A DNA stretch of 34,530 nucleotides. It comes from Pseudomonadota bacterium (lineage in GTDB: Bacteria; Myxococcota_A; Polyangia; Polyangiales; JAFGIB01). A model generated the notes under the pieces. It was given only the letters and a program-made list of their open reading frames with translations, ran no database searches and had not been told where the DNA came from. Positions 1 through 10,154 of the stretch are shown piece by piece. The stretch lies in contig JADGRE010000037.1 of assembly GCA_017881185.1 (NCBI GenBank), positions 1-34,530 on the forward strand, given 5' to 3'. The first letter of the stretch is position 1; every line of letters starts with the position of its first letter. The translations under genes and the position numbers were made by a program.

Positions 1-34
1 AGGCGGGCGGGCACCGCAGCCGAGGAGGGTCATC

Positions 35-958
35 ATGGAAAACCGCGTGTGCGATCTCGAGCAGATGGAAGAGCGTGATCCCGACGATCGCGGTCGGCGC
101 ATCGGCACAGTGCTCATGGCCACGCTGGGGATCGTCGGCCTCACCTTCGCGATGGGTGTGGTGGTCGGCAAGGCTGCCGAACCGAGCCCAGCGGCAAAGA
201 AGGATCCTCTGGACCAGCTCGATCGTGTGGCCGCCGCCACGGCGCCTGCTGCGGTTGCGGCGACGGGCAAGCCAGCGGTACAGCCCGCGGTCGCGATCGA
301 AGCCAATGATCTCACCTTCCCCAAGAGTCTGACGGACGACGAAGATCGTCCCGAGGTGATCGCGGCGCTCGAAGCCGCAGCGCGGGAAGAGCAAGCGCTC
401 GAAGCGCCGGCCAAGGCTCCGGCAGCAGCCGAAGCCGAGCTTGCAGTCGCGAAGCCGGTGACCGCCGCGCCAGCGCACCCGCCTGTCGCCGATGACAGCG
501 CCGACGACGAAGCTCAAGACCTTCCCGCGGCAGCCGCACCCGCCGCGCGCAGCGTGCCTGTGGTTGCAGCGCCCGCGCAGTTGCCCGCGTCGGTGGCCGC
601 GGGCTCCACGGGTCGCAAGCTCGAGAGGCAAGCCAAGCACGATCAACTGGTGGCCGCCGCGTTACCCGCGGAGCACGCGCAGGAGCGCGCACCCCACGGT
701 GAAGAAGGCGAATTCACCCTGCAGGTCATCAGCTATGACGCACCCGCGCCGGCGCAAGCCTTCGCGAGCAGCTTGCGCGCCAAGGGCCACGAAGCATTCG
801 TGACCACCGCCGACGTGCCTGATCGCGGCCGCTACTACCGTGTGCGCATCGGACCTTTCGCCAACAAAGAGCGCGCCGACGCGTACCGCCACAAGTTCGA
901 AGAGCAAGAGCACATGAACATCATCGTGGTGAAGCGCCAGAAGGGCGACGACCGCTGA
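35..958 (+). CDS. SPOR-domain membrane protein
   Basis: Predicted single-pass inner-membrane protein of 307 residues that probably binds septal (denuded) peptidoglycan. A charged N-terminus is followed by one hydrophobic helix at about residues 25-47, then a long Ala/Pro/Glu-rich linker (about 48-225) and a C-terminal SPOR domain (about 226-303). The domain shows the expected repeats, with FTLQVISYD opening the first half and RYYRVRIGPF in the second, followed by the usual A-x-A-Y stretch. The ATG at 35 is preceded by a strong GAGGAGGG at 22-29. SPOR proteins such as FtsN and DedD act in cell division. The linker is compositionally biased, so only the helix and SPOR domain are informative. 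A PilT-like gene follows after 52 bp but seems to have its own promoter. The specific division role is inferred from the domain alone. Confidence 0.88.
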   Translation: MENRVCDLEQMEERDPDDRGRRIGTVLMATLGIVGLTFAMGVVVGKAAEPSPAAKKDPLDQLDRVAAATAPAAVAATGKPAVQPAVAIEANDLTFPKSLTDDEDRPEVIAALEAAAREEQALEAPAKAPAAAEAELAVAKPVTAAPAHPPVADDSADDEAQDLPAAAAPAARSVPVVAAPAQLPASVAAGSTGRKLERQAKHDQLVAAALPAEHAQERAPHGEEGEFTLQVISYDAPAPAQAFASSLRAKGHEAFVTTADVPDRGRYYRVRIGPFANKERADAYRHKFEEQEHMNIIVVKRQKGDDR

Positions 959-996
959 GGCCACGGCGTTCCATCACCTGCCGCCGCCGGCTCCGG

Positions 997-1002
997 TATA
1001 CT
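997..1002 (+). promoter_or_regulatory. -10-like TATACT, probable leaderless start of the PilT-like gene
   Basis: TATACT ends 8 nt before the ATG at 1011, and no Shine-Dalgarno sequence lies between them. A transcript starting at the usual distance would begin at or next to the ATG. No good -35 hexamer is seen 16-18 nt upstream. Confidence 0.45.
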
Positions 1003-1010
1003 GGCGGCTG

Positions 1011-2051
1011 ATGGATGAGCAGACCTTCCACGATCTCTTGCTGCGCGGCGCGCGCTACAAAGCCAGCGACGCGCTCTTCAAGGTGGGGCAGCCACCGGCC
1101 TTCCGTGTCGCGGGCAGCCTTCACTACCTGCAGGGCGACCGCCTGCGCGCGGAGCACACGCAAGCGCTCGCGGAGATCGTGCTCAAGCAATCGCGCTACC
1201 GCGGCGACATTGCAGACTTGTTCGAATACGACACGGCGTATGCAGTCGCCGGCATCGGCCGCTACCGTGTGAACGTGTATCGGCAGCGCGGCACGCTCGC
1301 GCTGGCGCTGCGCAACATCCCACTCGAGATTCCCAGCTTCGAGCAGCTGAGCCTGCCGCCGGCGGCACAGCTGCTGGCGGAGGTCGACCGGGGCTTGGTG
1401 CTGGTCGTGGGTGCTGCCGGCAACGGCAAGTCGTCCACGCTGGCGGCCATGATCGGACACATCAATCAGACGCGTCGCTCGCACGTCGTCACCATCGAAG
1501 ATCCGATCGAGTTCCTGCATCAAGATCAGCTAGCAACCATTTCGCAGCGGGAGATCGGCCTCGACACGCCCGACTTCGCCACTGCGCTGCGGGCTGCGCT
1601 ACGCCAGGACCCTGACGTCATCCTGGTGGGCGAGATCCGCGACGAGCAAACCATGGACATCGCGCTCAAGGCGGCCGAGACGGGTCACCTGGTGCTGTCC
1701 ACGCTGCACACGCCCGATGTGGCGCGCACGGTGGGCCGCATCTTGGCGCTCACGAAGTCAGCGGATCCGAGCGAGACGCGCGAGCGCCTCGCCGACAACC
1801 TCAAAGGCGTGTTGGCGCAACGCTTGCTGCCAGCGATCGACGGCGAATCCCGCGTGCTCGCATGCGAGGTGCTCGTGATCACGGGAACCGCACGCGAGTC
1901 GATCCGCAAGCCTGACAAGAACCTGCCGATCAAAGACGTGATGGAGCGCGGCGAGCATCCCTACGGCATGCAGACCTTCGAGATGGCCATCCGAAAGCTG
2001 GCAGCGGCCGGCACCGTGTCGGTCGAGGTCGCCCGGCAAGCGCTCGACTAG
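1011..2051 (+). CDS. PilT/PilU-family type IV pilus retraction ATPase
   Basis: Hexameric secretion-type ATPase of 346 residues, expected at the cytoplasmic base of a type IV pilus where ATP hydrolysis drives pilus disassembly and twitching. The N-terminal PAS-like domain spans about 1-105. The C-terminal RecA-like domain has Walker A GAAGNGKSS (134-142), an Asp box around TIEDPIEF (161-168), Walker B DVILVGEIRD (202-211) and a His box TGHLVLSTLHT (224-234). The Walker A loop differs from the usual GPTGSGKST: Ala-Ala and Asn replace Pro-Thr and Ser. The SQREIGLDT stretch and the two-paralogue habit of myxobacteria would fit PilT or a PilU-like accessory ATPase, so no symbol is given. The gene converges with the PBP gene, with 4 bp between stop codons. 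No other pilus gene is in the window. Confidence 0.9.
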   Translation: MDEQTFHDLLLRGARYKASDALFKVGQPPAFRVAGSLHYLQGDRLRAEHTQALAEIVLKQSRYRGDIADLFEYDTAYAVAGIGRYRVNVYRQRGTLALALRNIPLEIPSFEQLSLPPAAQLLAEVDRGLVLVVGAAGNGKSSTLAAMIGHINQTRRSHVVTIEDPIEFLHQDQLATISQREIGLDTPDFATALRAALRQDPDVILVGEIRDEQTMDIALKAAETGHLVLSTLHTPDVARTVGRILALTKSADPSETRERLADNLKGVLAQRLLPAIDGESRVLACEVLVITGTARESIRKPDKNLPIKDVMERGEHPYGMQTFEMAIRKLAAAGTVSVEVARQALD

Positions 2052-2055
2052 AGAA

Positions 2056-3468
2056 TCACGGCGCAGTGACCGGCGCAGCGGCGGGCGTAGCAGCGGCAGC
2101 GGCCGCTGGCGTCACCACGGCTGGCGTGGCGACTGGCGTGGCAGCTGGCGCGGACGCCGCCGTTGGCGGCACCGCGAGCTGTGGCGCGGGTTGCTGCGCG
2201 GCTTGCTTCTTGAGGGCTTGCTCTGCGCGGCGAGCGCGCGCCGGTGCTTCTACCAAGTACTGCCGCAACGCTTCGCGTGCGAGGAAGCTGCTCTTGATGC
2301 GCCACTTCGGCGTGTTCACCACCAGCGCGGCGACCGCGATGGTCGGATGCGCCGCGGGCGCGAAGCCAACCCACCAGCTGTAGGTGCGGAACGGCGCCTC
2401 GGCGTTGAGCGTGCCCGTCTTGCCAGCGACGTCGATGCCGGGCAAGTACGCGCGCCCGTGCTCATCGTGGAACGCGCTGCGCGCGGTGCCGTCCGTGACC
2501 GTGCGCAGCATCATCTTACCGACGGCACGCGCGGTCGCTTCCGACACGACCCGGCGCGGCGCTTCGAGCTTTGGCAACGCCACAGACTTGCCGTCCACGC
2601 CGTACACGCTGTCGATCATTGTGGCTCGCGGCATGCTCCCGCCTTGCGCGATGCTCGCCGCGATCAAGGCTGCGTGCAGCGGCGACATCTGCATATGCCA
2701 GAAGCCCGCAGCGGTGCGGGCGAATTCGAGCCGCTCCTGCGGCACCTCCGCCGGGCTAACCGGGACCGCCACGTCGAACTCGAGGTTGCGCCCGAAGCCG
2801 TAGGCGTCGGCGTAGCGGTGCAAGGTGGCGGCGTCGAGGTGTCGGTCGGCAAGCTTCGCGAACACAGTGTTGATCGAGCCGCCGAGCGCCTCGGTCAAGC
2901 TGGCGCATGCGCGGTCGCGGCGCGGGTCATCCACGAGGTCGATCGCACGCAGCCGCGACAAGCCCCCGCCGTAACAAACCTCGCTGTCCGGTGCGAGGCC
3001 GGCGTCGATCAACGCCGAAGCCGTGACGAGCTTGAACACGGACGCGGCGGGGGGCGTGGTGTCCCGCGCGAGATCGCCGGCTTGCGGGTTCGCAAACGAG
3101 TGACTGACGTACGCCAGCACACGCCCACTCTGCGGTTCGATGGCGACCAAGGCCCCATAGGGCACCTTGTAGCCCGACAAGATCTTCTCGACCTGGGTCT
3201 GCAGCGCGACGTCGAGCGTCAAGCGCGCATGCGTTCCGCTGTCGAGCGGCACTTCGTAGTGGTCGCCGACGAGGCTATGCACCAGGGGATCGAAGCCGCT
3301 CAGGACCGGGCGCGCGCGCACGCTGGCCGGCTGCGCACGCGGTGTGGCGGGCCGAACCGGCTTGGTCGGGGCGCTCTGGTCATCCGCCGCCGCCAGCGCA
3401 ATCACAGACCCCACGAGCGCTGCCGACAGCGCGCATGCGCTCACTAGGCGCGGCGAGGCCCGAAACAT
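2056..3468 (-). CDS. Penicillin-binding protein, transpeptidase domain (class B-like)
   Basis: Predicted peptidoglycan DD-transpeptidase of 470 residues, acting in the periplasm. An N-terminal hydrophobic segment (about 7-28, ending near ALAAAD) is a signal peptide or anchor. The catalytic domain carries all three penicilloyl-transferase motifs: SVFK (143-146, nucleophile Ser143), SIN (198-200) and KTGT (350-353). It is shorter than FtsI or PBP2 (about 580-650) because there is little N-terminal pedestal before the catalytic domain at about 83. The last 70 residues are an Ala/Pro/Thr-rich tail of simple composition. The ATG at 3468 has no Shine-Dalgarno sequence but lies just after a promoter-like pair. 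It is transcribed divergently from pgi. The family is certain from the motifs; whether it serves elongation, division or sporulation cannot be told. Confidence 0.9.
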   Translation of the reverse strand: MFRASPRLVSACALSAALVGSVIALAAADDQSAPTKPVRPATPRAQPASVRARPVLSGFDPLVHSLVGDHYEVPLDSGTHARLTLDVALQTQVEKILSGYKVPYGALVAIEPQSGRVLAYVSHSFANPQAGDLARDTTPPAASVFKLVTASALIDAGLAPDSEVCYGGGLSRLRAIDLVDDPRRDRACASLTEALGGSINTVFAKLADRHLDAATLHRYADAYGFGRNLEFDVAVPVSPAEVPQERLEFARTAAGFWHMQMSPLHAALIAASIAQGGSMPRATMIDSVYGVDGKSVALPKLEAPRRVVSEATARAVGKMMLRTVTDGTARSAFHDEHGRAYLPGIDVAGKTGTLNAEAPFRTYSWWVGFAPAAHPTIAVAALVVNTPKWRIKSSFLAREALRQYLVEAPARARRAEQALKKQAAQQPAPQLAVPPTAASAPAATPVATPAVVTPAAAAAATPAAAPVTAP

Positions 3469-3474
3469 CGTTTG

Positions 3475-3503
3475 ACCCTAACGGCGCGAGATCCGCCGGT
3501 CAA
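3475..3503 (-). promoter_or_regulatory. Sigma70-like promoter of the PBP gene (TTGACC-17-TAGGGT)
   Basis: On the minus strand TTGACC (plus coordinates 3498-3503) and TAGGGT (3475-3480) are separated by exactly 17 nt. The ATG at 3468 begins 6 nt after the -10, so the mRNA would be leaderless or nearly so. It sits in the 126-bp divergent region shared with pgi. Confidence 0.5.
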
Positions 3504-3581
3504 AATTTGATCACGCTGCGCGGCCGGTAGGCCGAAACGTACCGGCCACGCTTGTCGCTACCGACGCGCCGCCTCGCAGTG

Positions 3582-3587
3582 TAGGCT
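3582..3587 (+). promoter_or_regulatory. -10-like TAGGCT before pgi
   Basis: TAGGCT ends 7 nt before the pgi ATG at 3595, and there is no Shine-Dalgarno sequence in the gap. No convincing -35 is seen 16-18 nt upstream. It is reported because the same arrangement recurs at other genes in the window. Confidence 0.35.
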
Positions 3588-3594
3588 TGGCCGC

Positions 3595-4998
3595 ATGACC
3601 GATTCGCCGGTAAGCATCGACTACGGACTGGCCATGGCCGAAGGCGTGGGACCGCTCGGCGGACTACGCGACGAAGAGCTCGACGCCGAGAGCGCCAGCT
3701 TTGCACGCGCGGCGACCAACGTGGCAACACAGGTCAGCTCCGGCGTGCTCGGCTTCTGGAACCTGCCTTCCGAAGAAGCGCAGCTCGCCGCGGTGCGACA
3801 AGTGCGCCTGGGGCTGCCTGACGAGCTCACCGACGTGCTCGTGCTCGGCATCGGCGGCTCCTCGCTCGGTGCGCGCGCCATCTATCAAGCGCTGTCGGGG
3901 CCGATGGAGCTCGCGGGCCTCGCCAAGCGCACGCACGCACGCCTGCACTTCCCCGACAACAGCGACCCATGGCTGCTCGCCGCGCTGCTCGACGTACTGA
4001 CGCCTGCCAAGACGGTAGCGCTCGTGGTGTCGAAATCAGGCGGCACCGTGGAGACCGCGGCGCAGCTGCTGGTCATCAGACACTGGCTGCAGAGCGCGCT
4101 CGATGCCGAACAAGTGCGGCGCCGCATCGTGGCGATCACCGACCCCGAGCACGGCCCATTGCGCGAGGAAGCCGCAGCAGAGCGCTGGCCCACGCTGTCG
4201 GTGCCTGCAAACGTCGGTGGCCGCTTCTCGCTGCTCAGCCCCGTGGGCCTCTTGCCCGCGTTGCTTGCCGGCACCGACATCGACGACCTGCTCGAAGGCG
4301 CGCGCGACATGGCCGCGCGCTGCACGACCACGGTGCTCCACGAGAACCCGGCCGGTATCCTGGCAGCGATCCACGTGCTGCAGCACCGCCTGCGCTCGCG
4401 CTCCATCCACGTGATGCTTCCCTACTCGGATCAACTGCGCCCGTTTGCCGCCTGGTACGTGCAGCTGTGGGCCGAGAGCCTCGGCAAACGCGTCAACCGT
4501 GCGGGCGAAGTGGTGGAGCAAGGGCCCACGCCGATCGCCGCCGTGGGCGCGACCGATCAACACGCGCAGATGCAGCTGTTCATGGAAGGCCCGCGCGACA
4601 AGCTCGTGACCTTCGTGCGCGTGGCCAACGCGGCCCGCGATCTGGTCATTCCCCCAGGCAAAGGCGCGTCATCGTACCTGGGTGGCACCAGCTTGCACGC
4701 GCTGCTCGACGCCGAACGCGAAGGCACCACGCAGGCGCTGGCCACAGACGGTCGCCCCAGCATCACGCTCTCCATCGAGCGACTCGACGCCCACAGCCTC
4801 GGCGCGTTGTTCTTCCTGTACGAAGCCGCGACCGCGTTCGCGGGCGAGCTGTATGGCGTGCACGCGTTCGATCAACCCGGCGTGGAGCTGGGCAAGCGCT
4901 TGGCGTACGGGCTGCTCGGCCGCGCAGGCTACGAGCGCACCGCGCAAGAGATCCGCACGCTGCAGGCCAAACAGCCCAAGCGCTATCGTCTGGCCTGA
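3595..4998 (+). CDS. pgi: Glucose-6-phosphate isomerase
   Basis: Cytoplasmic enzyme that interconverts glucose 6-phosphate and fructose 6-phosphate. At 467 residues it matches the short bacterial form rather than the 549-residue E. coli enzyme. Sugar-phosphate-binding signatures are GIGGSSLG (85-92), SKSGGT (146-151) and NVGGRFS (206-212). The catalytic Glu lies in WAESLGK (Glu294) and the ring-opening His in TDQHAQMQ (His323). The C-terminal GVELGKRLA supplies the conserved Lys. Together with pfkA at 22982 it gives the window two early glycolytic enzymes, though they are far apart. Divergent from the PBP gene; its 3' end converges with the acyltransferase gene across a 39-bp GC-rich gap. Confidence 0.96.
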   Translation: MTDSPVSIDYGLAMAEGVGPLGGLRDEELDAESASFARAATNVATQVSSGVLGFWNLPSEEAQLAAVRQVRLGLPDELTDVLVLGIGGSSLGARAIYQALSGPMELAGLAKRTHARLHFPDNSDPWLLAALLDVLTPAKTVALVVSKSGGTVETAAQLLVIRHWLQSALDAEQVRRRIVAITDPEHGPLREEAAAERWPTLSVPANVGGRFSLLSPVGLLPALLAGTDIDDLLEGARDMAARCTTTVLHENPAGILAAIHVLQHRLRSRSIHVMLPYSDQLRPFAAWYVQLWAESLGKRVNRAGEVVEQGPTPIAAVGATDQHAQMQLFMEGPRDKLVTFVRVANAARDLVIPPGKGASSYLGGTSLHALLDAEREGTTQALATDGRPSITLSIERLDAHSLGALFFLYEAATAFAGELYGVHAFDQPGVELGKRLAYGLLGRAGYERTAQEIRTLQAKQPKRYRLA

Positions 4999-5037
4999 GC
5001 GCAAACGCGCACGCGCACACGCGCAATCGACCGACGG

Positions 5038-6324
5038 TCAGAGGTACGCGCGCTTGCCCCGAAGCGCGCGCGCGTCGTCGACCAAGCGCTGCACGTCGGT
5101 GCGCACGCGTTCGTTGAGCTCACCCACCAGAATGTCGTCGTTGGCCGCGTCGGGGCCGTGCTTCGAAAGCTCGGTCACCGGCTTGCCAAACGCGATGCGC
5201 CAACGGCTGGGCAGAGGCGCCGCGCCGAGCGGTCCAAGCCACGGAAAGGTCGGTGTAACCGGGATGTAAGGCATGCCGAGCGCCTTCGAGAACGCCTTCA
5301 CCTTGTACAAGAGCGGATAGGTCTCCTCGGCGCCAACCACTGCCACAGGCACTATCGGTGTGCCGGTACGCAACGCCAACTTGATGTACCCGCCGCGACC
5401 GAAGCGCTGCAGCTTGTAACGGTGCGTGTAGCCCTTCTCGATGCCCTTCTGGCCCTCGGGAAAGACAGCCAAGAGCTGTTCGTCGCGCAGCAAGCGTTCG
5501 GCGTTTTCCTGGCACGCGCGCACCGCGCCGATGCGATTGATGAACGCCCCGAGAAATGGCGCGTGAAACACGAAGTCTTCCACCAGCCAGCGGAGCTCGC
5601 GGCGCGCCGGATGGTGCAGCTGCAACGCCGTGCGCAGCATCACGCCGTCCCACGGCAGCGACCCGCTGTGGTTGCACACGAGCAGCACACGTCCGCTGCT
5701 TGGCACGTGCTCGATGCCATCGACCTGCGTGCGGAAGTACTTGCTGGACATGAGCTCGAAGAACGGCCGCACGCGCGCGTCGTAGCTCGGGTCGTAGCCG
5801 AAGTCGTCGACGCGATCGGAGCGATGGCGCATGCCGCGCTCGGCCAAACGCTGCAGGTAGAAGTCGGGCGAGAGATACTGCCGCGCCTTTTGACCTACGG
5901 CGTGCTCGTGCCCCGGCTCGGGATCGCGGCCCGCAGCCAGGCGCGTGGCGATGTGCGCGATGGCGTCGGCGGCGCGCTTGCGAGCCTCTTCGTCACCGTC
6001 GACGTGGCGCACGTCTCCGAGCAGCGCGTCGATGCTGCGCTCCATATCGCGCAACTCGGCCTGCGCCGCGTCGCTCGCGGCCGCATCGCCCGCGGCTGCT
6101 TCTGCCGCCATGGCAGCGGCGGATGGCGCCGCGGCGCGCGCGGCCCGCGCACCCGTGCGGCGCCGCTCGTGGCTGGCCGTGGCCGGTGCGGCCGGCGCAG
6201 GCTTGCCCACGCCCGCCGCCTCAGTGGCCGCCGACTGCTGCGCTGGTGACACAGCGTCAGCCCCTGCGCGACGCGCCGATGGACGCTTGCGCCCTGCTCC
6301 GCCGTTGCTGTCCGAGTCGTTCAT
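5038..6324 (-). CDS. PlsC-like 1-acyl-glycerol-phosphate acyltransferase family protein
   Basis: 428-residue protein with a disordered Ala/Arg-rich N-terminal half (about 1-85) and a glycerolipid acyltransferase domain (about 195-400). Catalytic motif I reads NHSGSLPWDG (His219, Asp226), an H-x6-D spacing instead of the textbook H-x4-D. Motif III is FPEGQKG (288-294) and motif IV is GTPIVPVAVVGAEE (321-334). NHSGxLPxD is, to my knowledge, typical of a subfamily found in Actinobacteria and Myxococcota, so the spacing need not mean inactivity. It would transfer acyl chains to a lysolipid at the inner membrane face. The start is supported by GAGGGGA just upstream on the minus strand. It lies 9 bp after the epimerase gene, so the two are probably one transcript and one pathway. 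The substrate is unknown. Confidence 0.85.
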   Translation of the reverse strand: MNDSDSNGGAGRKRPSARRAGADAVSPAQQSAATEAAGVGKPAPAAPATASHERRRTGARAARAAAPSAAAMAAEAAAGDAAASDAAQAELRDMERSIDALLGDVRHVDGDEEARKRAADAIAHIATRLAAGRDPEPGHEHAVGQKARQYLSPDFYLQRLAERGMRHRSDRVDDFGYDPSYDARVRPFFELMSSKYFRTQVDGIEHVPSSGRVLLVCNHSGSLPWDGVMLRTALQLHHPARRELRWLVEDFVFHAPFLGAFINRIGAVRACQENAERLLRDEQLLAVFPEGQKGIEKGYTHRYKLQRFGRGGYIKLALRTGTPIVPVAVVGAEETYPLLYKVKAFSKALGMPYIPVTPTFPWLGPLGAAPLPSRWRIAFGKPVTELSKHGPDAANDDILVGELNERVRTDVQRLVDDARALRGKRAYL

Positions 6325-6333
6325 CCGGTCCCC

Positions 6334-7404
6334 TCAGCTCGCTCCGCCCAACAACTTGGCCTGGCGCAAACGCAGCGCGCCGCCCAGGTCGAGCACCGCA
6401 TCGCGCGTGGTGAACGTGGGGCGAAACCCGAGCTCCTCTTGCGCACGCGAGCGATCGGCCACGCACAGGTAACGCATGAACGCCGCAAAAGGCGGCGGTG
6501 CCTCGCTCAACTGCGCGACCCACAGTAGCGCGCTCGCCCTGCGCAGGATTCCATACGGCAGCGGCACTGCCACTCGCCCCAACAGCTTGATGACCGTGGA
6601 GATCGGCAACACGCCGTCACTGGCGATGTTGAACACGCCCGAGCTGTCCGCGAGCGTGGCCAGCTTGAGCGCCGACAACGCATCCACCTCGTGGACGAAC
6701 TGGACGAGCGGATCGTAGCCCAGCACGGTGGGCACGAGGCCCCGCGACAGCCAACGCGTGACGAAATTGCGCACGCTCGGACCCAGCACAGGCGCCAAGC
6801 GCAGCACGGTGACGCCGCAGCCGGGGTGCTGCTCGGCGAACTTGCGCACCTGATCTTCGACGTCGATCTTGTCCGCCACGAAGTGTGCACCGCGCAGGCC
6901 GCGCAACGGCCGGTTCTCGGACAAGAAGTTCGGATTGTCGGGATGCGCGCCGTACACGAGCGAGCTGCTGGCCACCACCAGCTTGGCGAGCTTGCGTTTG
7001 TGGCACGCATGCAGCACGTGCATCGTACCCACGCTCTCCAGCTCGTGGCCCCAGGCGGTGGCCTGCGTGGGACTCTCCAGGAACGCGAGGTGCACGAAGA
7101 TGTCCACCGCCTCGGCAAGTAGGATCTCGGCCAAGCGCGATTCCACACCGGGTTGCGTGAGATCTACCTCGTAGAAGCTGGTCTTTGGACCCAGCGTCTC
7201 TGGCTTGCGAATGTCCACGACCACGATGCGCGACACGCGCTCGTCCTCCGCGAGCAAGCCCACGAGGTTGCGACCCAAGAAGGTGTTCGCGCCTGACACG
7301 GCGATCGAACGGCCTCGCCGGCGCGCGCGCGCAATGCCATCTTGATTGCGCGCAGCAAGCTGCGCGCCGCCATCGCCACGATCGTCGGCTGCCTCAGTGC
7401 CCAT
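6334..7404 (-). CDS. NAD-dependent epimerase/dehydratase (extended SDR) with altered active site
   Basis: 356-residue extended short-chain dehydrogenase/reductase. A Rossmann fold begins at about 32 with a dinucleotide loop reading GANTFLG (38-44). The acidic VVVDIRKPE end of beta-2 suits NAD binding. The catalytic Ser is in ASSSLVYG (145-152). The YxxxK active site reads FVADK (175-179), so the Lys is kept but the Tyr is replaced by Phe. The first 30 residues are Arg/Ala-rich and probably flexible. It lies directly upstream of the acyltransferase gene (9 bp) on the same strand, suggesting lipid or cell-surface glycolipid metabolism. GGGGA precedes the ATG at 7404. The substrate cannot be assigned, and loss of the Tyr leaves catalysis uncertain. 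Confidence 0.85.
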   Translation of the reverse strand: MGTEAADDRGDGGAQLAARNQDGIARARRRGRSIAVSGANTFLGRNLVGLLAEDERVSRIVVVDIRKPETLGPKTSFYEVDLTQPGVESRLAEILLAEAVDIFVHLAFLESPTQATAWGHELESVGTMHVLHACHKRKLAKLVVASSSLVYGAHPDNPNFLSENRPLRGLRGAHFVADKIDVEDQVRKFAEQHPGCGVTVLRLAPVLGPSVRNFVTRWLSRGLVPTVLGYDPLVQFVHEVDALSALKLATLADSSGVFNIASDGVLPISTVIKLLGRVAVPLPYGILRRASALLWVAQLSEAPPPFAAFMRYLCVADRSRAQEELGFRPTFTTRDAVLDLGGALRLRQAKLLGGAS

Positions 7405-7600
7405 GGTGTCCCCAGCTCATGAGGGCAAAGAGAGTAGGTTTGCGACCCCGTCCGGTCAACGAAGCAGTTGGCGCGGTGTGAGCGCGCAACTCGCCACCGA
7501 ACGAGCATGTAAGTCGCTTGATCACATGCACCGGCACGACGTTCTGGTCATCTTTGCGTCGCACCGGACGTATCACCCGCAAGCCCGCCAAATCGCTTGC

Positions 7601-7629
7601 TTGCGCCGTCCCGTGCGGCTGACTATGTT
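7601..7629 (+). promoter_or_regulatory. Candidate lon promoter (TTGCGC-17-TATGTT)
   Basis: TTGCGC (7601-7606) and TATGTT (7624-7629) are 17 nt apart in the 279-bp divergent gap between the epimerase gene and lon. A start near 7636 would give a leader of about 48 nt before the ATG at 7684. No CIRCE element and no sigma32-type pair was found nearby, so heat-shock control is not visible here. Confidence 0.4.
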
Positions 7630-7683
7630 GCTCAGAAGCACGGAAAGCCAGCCGGGCTAGGCGAACGCCGCGAACGGAACGAC

Positions 7684-10125
<2,442 letters not shown>

Positions 10126-10154
10126 TCGCCACCGACCCGATCAGCAAGTAGCGC

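Noticed and set aside
1..34. Tail of an upstream gene
   Set aside because: Too short to identify; frames stay open but no conserved peptide is visible.
2191..3447. Long plus-strand ORF opposite the PBP gene (about 418 codons)
   Set aside because: It is antisense to a gene with all three PBP motifs, is rich in Arg/His/Ala and has no conserved pattern. GC-rich third positions commonly leave stop-free antisense frames.
4999..5037. GC-rich alternating sequence between pgi and the acyltransferase gene as a terminator
   Set aside because: Repeated CGCG/CACG tracts but no clean hairpin with a T run.
7597..7683. TTG start extending Lon by 29 residues
   Set aside because: The extension is not Lon-like and begins upstream of the likely promoter; the ATG at 7684 gives the usual N-terminus.
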